Assembly (NCBI GenBank): GCA_947374535.1
Contig: CANCCJ010000124.1
Location: 1 to 7,366 of the forward strand
Source of the DNA: Comamonadaceae bacterium
GTDB taxonomy: Bacteria > Pseudomonadota > Gammaproteobacteria > Burkholderiales > Burkholderiaceae
Reading direction: 5' to 3'
Length of the DNA: 7,366 bases
Shown here: in pieces, positions 6,917-7,366 of the stretch
Layout: every line of letters starts with the position of its first letter
How positions within the stretch are numbered: position 1 is the stretch's first letter
Notes under the pieces: model-generated
What the model was told of the DNA's origin: nothing
What the model saw: only the letters and a program-made list of their open reading frames with translations
The model's database searches: none
Position numbers and translations under genes: made by a program

Positions 6917-7082
6917 AGTGCTTCACCTCACGGCGGTTGGCGCGGCGAAGACTGATGATTCTTTGTACCTCACCACGATTCACAAACGCCACGTAATAGA
7001 GGGTTTCGGTTTTTGGTGCCAGCGATACACCATGCTTGCGCTGGTTACTCGCATCTTTGGTCGGATCGAACTCGATAGGCAT
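6891..7082 (-). CDS. brnT: BrnT-family toxin, internally shortened
   Basis: The 63-residue product starts MPIEFDPTKDASNQRKHGVS, the standard BrnT N-terminus (FDP.K...N..KHGVS), and ends with RGEVQRIISLRRANRREVKHY, the standard C-terminus. BrnT toxins are RelE-like ribonucleases usually of about 90 residues. The middle section, normally running from after KHGVSLA through a D/GE.R stretch to a hydrophobic strand, is missing: here HGVSLA is followed almost at once by ETLYYVAF. Both ends are in the same frame, so an in-frame loss of roughly 25-30 residues is likely. The toxin is probably inactive, but it may still bind BrnA. ATG 7082 has no good Shine-Dalgarno. The gene overlaps brnA by 26 bases. 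Confidence 0.8.
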   Translation of the reverse strand: MPIEFDPTKDASNQRKHGVSLAPKTETLYYVAFVNRGEVQRIISLRRANRREVKHYVNNDETL

Positions 7083-7089
7083 ATTTTAA

Positions 7090-7099
7090 TGTAGCTACA
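7090..7099. promoter_or_regulatory. Perfect palindrome upstream of brnT, candidate operator
   Basis: TGTAGCTACA is a perfect ten-base palindrome that lies seven bases before the brnT ATG. BrnA-type antitoxins are known to repress their own operon by binding inverted repeats in the promoter, so this is a natural candidate site. A TAAAAT sequence (7088-7083, minus strand) adjoins it, but no matching -35 is obvious. Confidence 0.45.
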
Positions 7100-7217
7100 G
7101 AAATTAAGGTGTCTTTTTCTGAAGTGTGGTTTGACGATTGCTCCGGCCAAGAAACGCGCCATCAAATCTTTTGGGCTTTGCACGTACACAACGCCTGCGT
7201 ATGCATCTTTCTTAATG

Positions 7218-7233
7218 CGCCACTATCATGGCG
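7218..7233. repeat. Short inverted repeat upstream of uvrA
   Basis: CGCCA (7218-7222) and TGGCG (7229-7233) form a five-base stem with a six-base loop. It resembles the inverted repeat at 6586-6603 on the other side of the brnT/brnA pair. TATCAT at 7224-7229 could be a -10 for uvrA, but its -35 partner is poor. The rest of 7100-7259 holds no gene I can support. Confidence 0.3.
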
Positions 7234-7259
7234 GGTTGCCCTTTTAATTTGAGTGTCCA

Positions 7260-7366
7260 GTGAACGCACCTTCTGACGGCGCCTACTTAGGCCAAGCCCT
7301 GAACCATCCCTCTGCCATGCGAAACATCAGCATTCGCGGGGCGCGCACGCACAACCTGAAAAACAT
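7260..7366 (+). CDS. uvrA: UvrABC excinuclease subunit A (partial, N-terminus only)
   Basis: UvrA is the damage-recognising ATPase of nucleotide excision repair. Only 35 codons are in the window. The sequence MRNISIRGARTHNLKNI matches the conserved UvrA N-terminus (I.IRGARTHNLKNI), which leads into the first ABC ATP-binding domain. An in-frame TAA at 7245-7247 limits the start. GTG 7260 gives a 19-residue extension (NAPSDGAYLGQALNHPSA) before the core; ATG 7317 is the alternative. Neither has a clear Shine-Dalgarno. I report GTG 7260, as short N-terminal extensions are common in this group, but the choice is uncertain. I saw no LexA box upstream. The gene points away from the MFS-ssb unit. 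Confidence 0.9.
   Translation, partial: MNAPSDGAYLGQALNHPSAMRNISIRGARTHNLKN

Noticed and set aside
6980..7189. Minus-strand open frame of 69 codons overlapping brnT
   Set aside because: Its second half is a shadow of brnT in another frame. The first part (DAYAGVVYVQSPKDLMARF) looks protein-like but matches nothing I know and has no ribosome binding site; a gene remnant cannot be excluded.
7100..7259. LexA (SOS) box upstream of uvrA
   Set aside because: I looked for a CTG...CAG palindrome of the expected spacing and found none between brnT and uvrA.

Overview
The window looks like chromosomal DNA of a betaproteobacterium, most likely Burkholderiales and probably Comamonadaceae. This is inferred from GC-rich coding sequence, a three-gene proton-translocating transhydrogenase (pntAA-pntAB-pntB), the type of SSB protein, and the order uvrA / MFS transporter / ssb. 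No database search was possible. Most of the window is conserved housekeeping DNA. There are no rRNA, tRNA, CRISPR or insertion-sequence features.

Layout. Bases 1-2291 (minus strand) hold the pnt operon: the start of pntB (cut by the window edge), pntAB and pntAA, tightly packed. A 102-base divergent gap separates it from nudJ and mnmA on the plus strand (2394-4029), a two-gene unit with the same order as in E. coli. A GC-rich hairpin follows mnmA. Then come a small Ala/Lys/Val-rich exported protein on the minus strand (4060-4311), an AT-rich divergent spacer with short inverted repeats, and an unrecognised 68-residue coiled-coil protein on the plus strand (4509-4715). A strong bidirectional terminator (4731-4766) separates it from the convergent ssb. 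Upstream of ssb on the same strand is a YajR-like MFS transporter (5319-6506). The uvrA gene begins at the right edge on the plus strand.

The accessory element is a brnT/brnA-type toxin-antitoxin pair (6617-7082, minus strand) between the transporter and uvrA. The antitoxin looks complete. The toxin is only 63 residues and seems to lack an internal block of roughly 25-30 residues, so it is either a decayed toxin or a miniature variant. A perfect 10-base palindrome lies just upstream of brnT and is a candidate operator. Two similar hairpin-forming sequences lie on either side of the module.

Roles: PntAA/AB/B make NADPH using the proton gradient; NudJ hydrolyses phosphorylated small molecules; MnmA thiolates wobble uridine in tRNA; SSB and UvrA serve DNA replication and repair. 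I found no convincing undescribed multi-gene system. The points most worth following up are the shortened BrnT, the small 4060-4715 region, and the signals around nudJ's start, which lacks a Shine-Dalgarno sequence.
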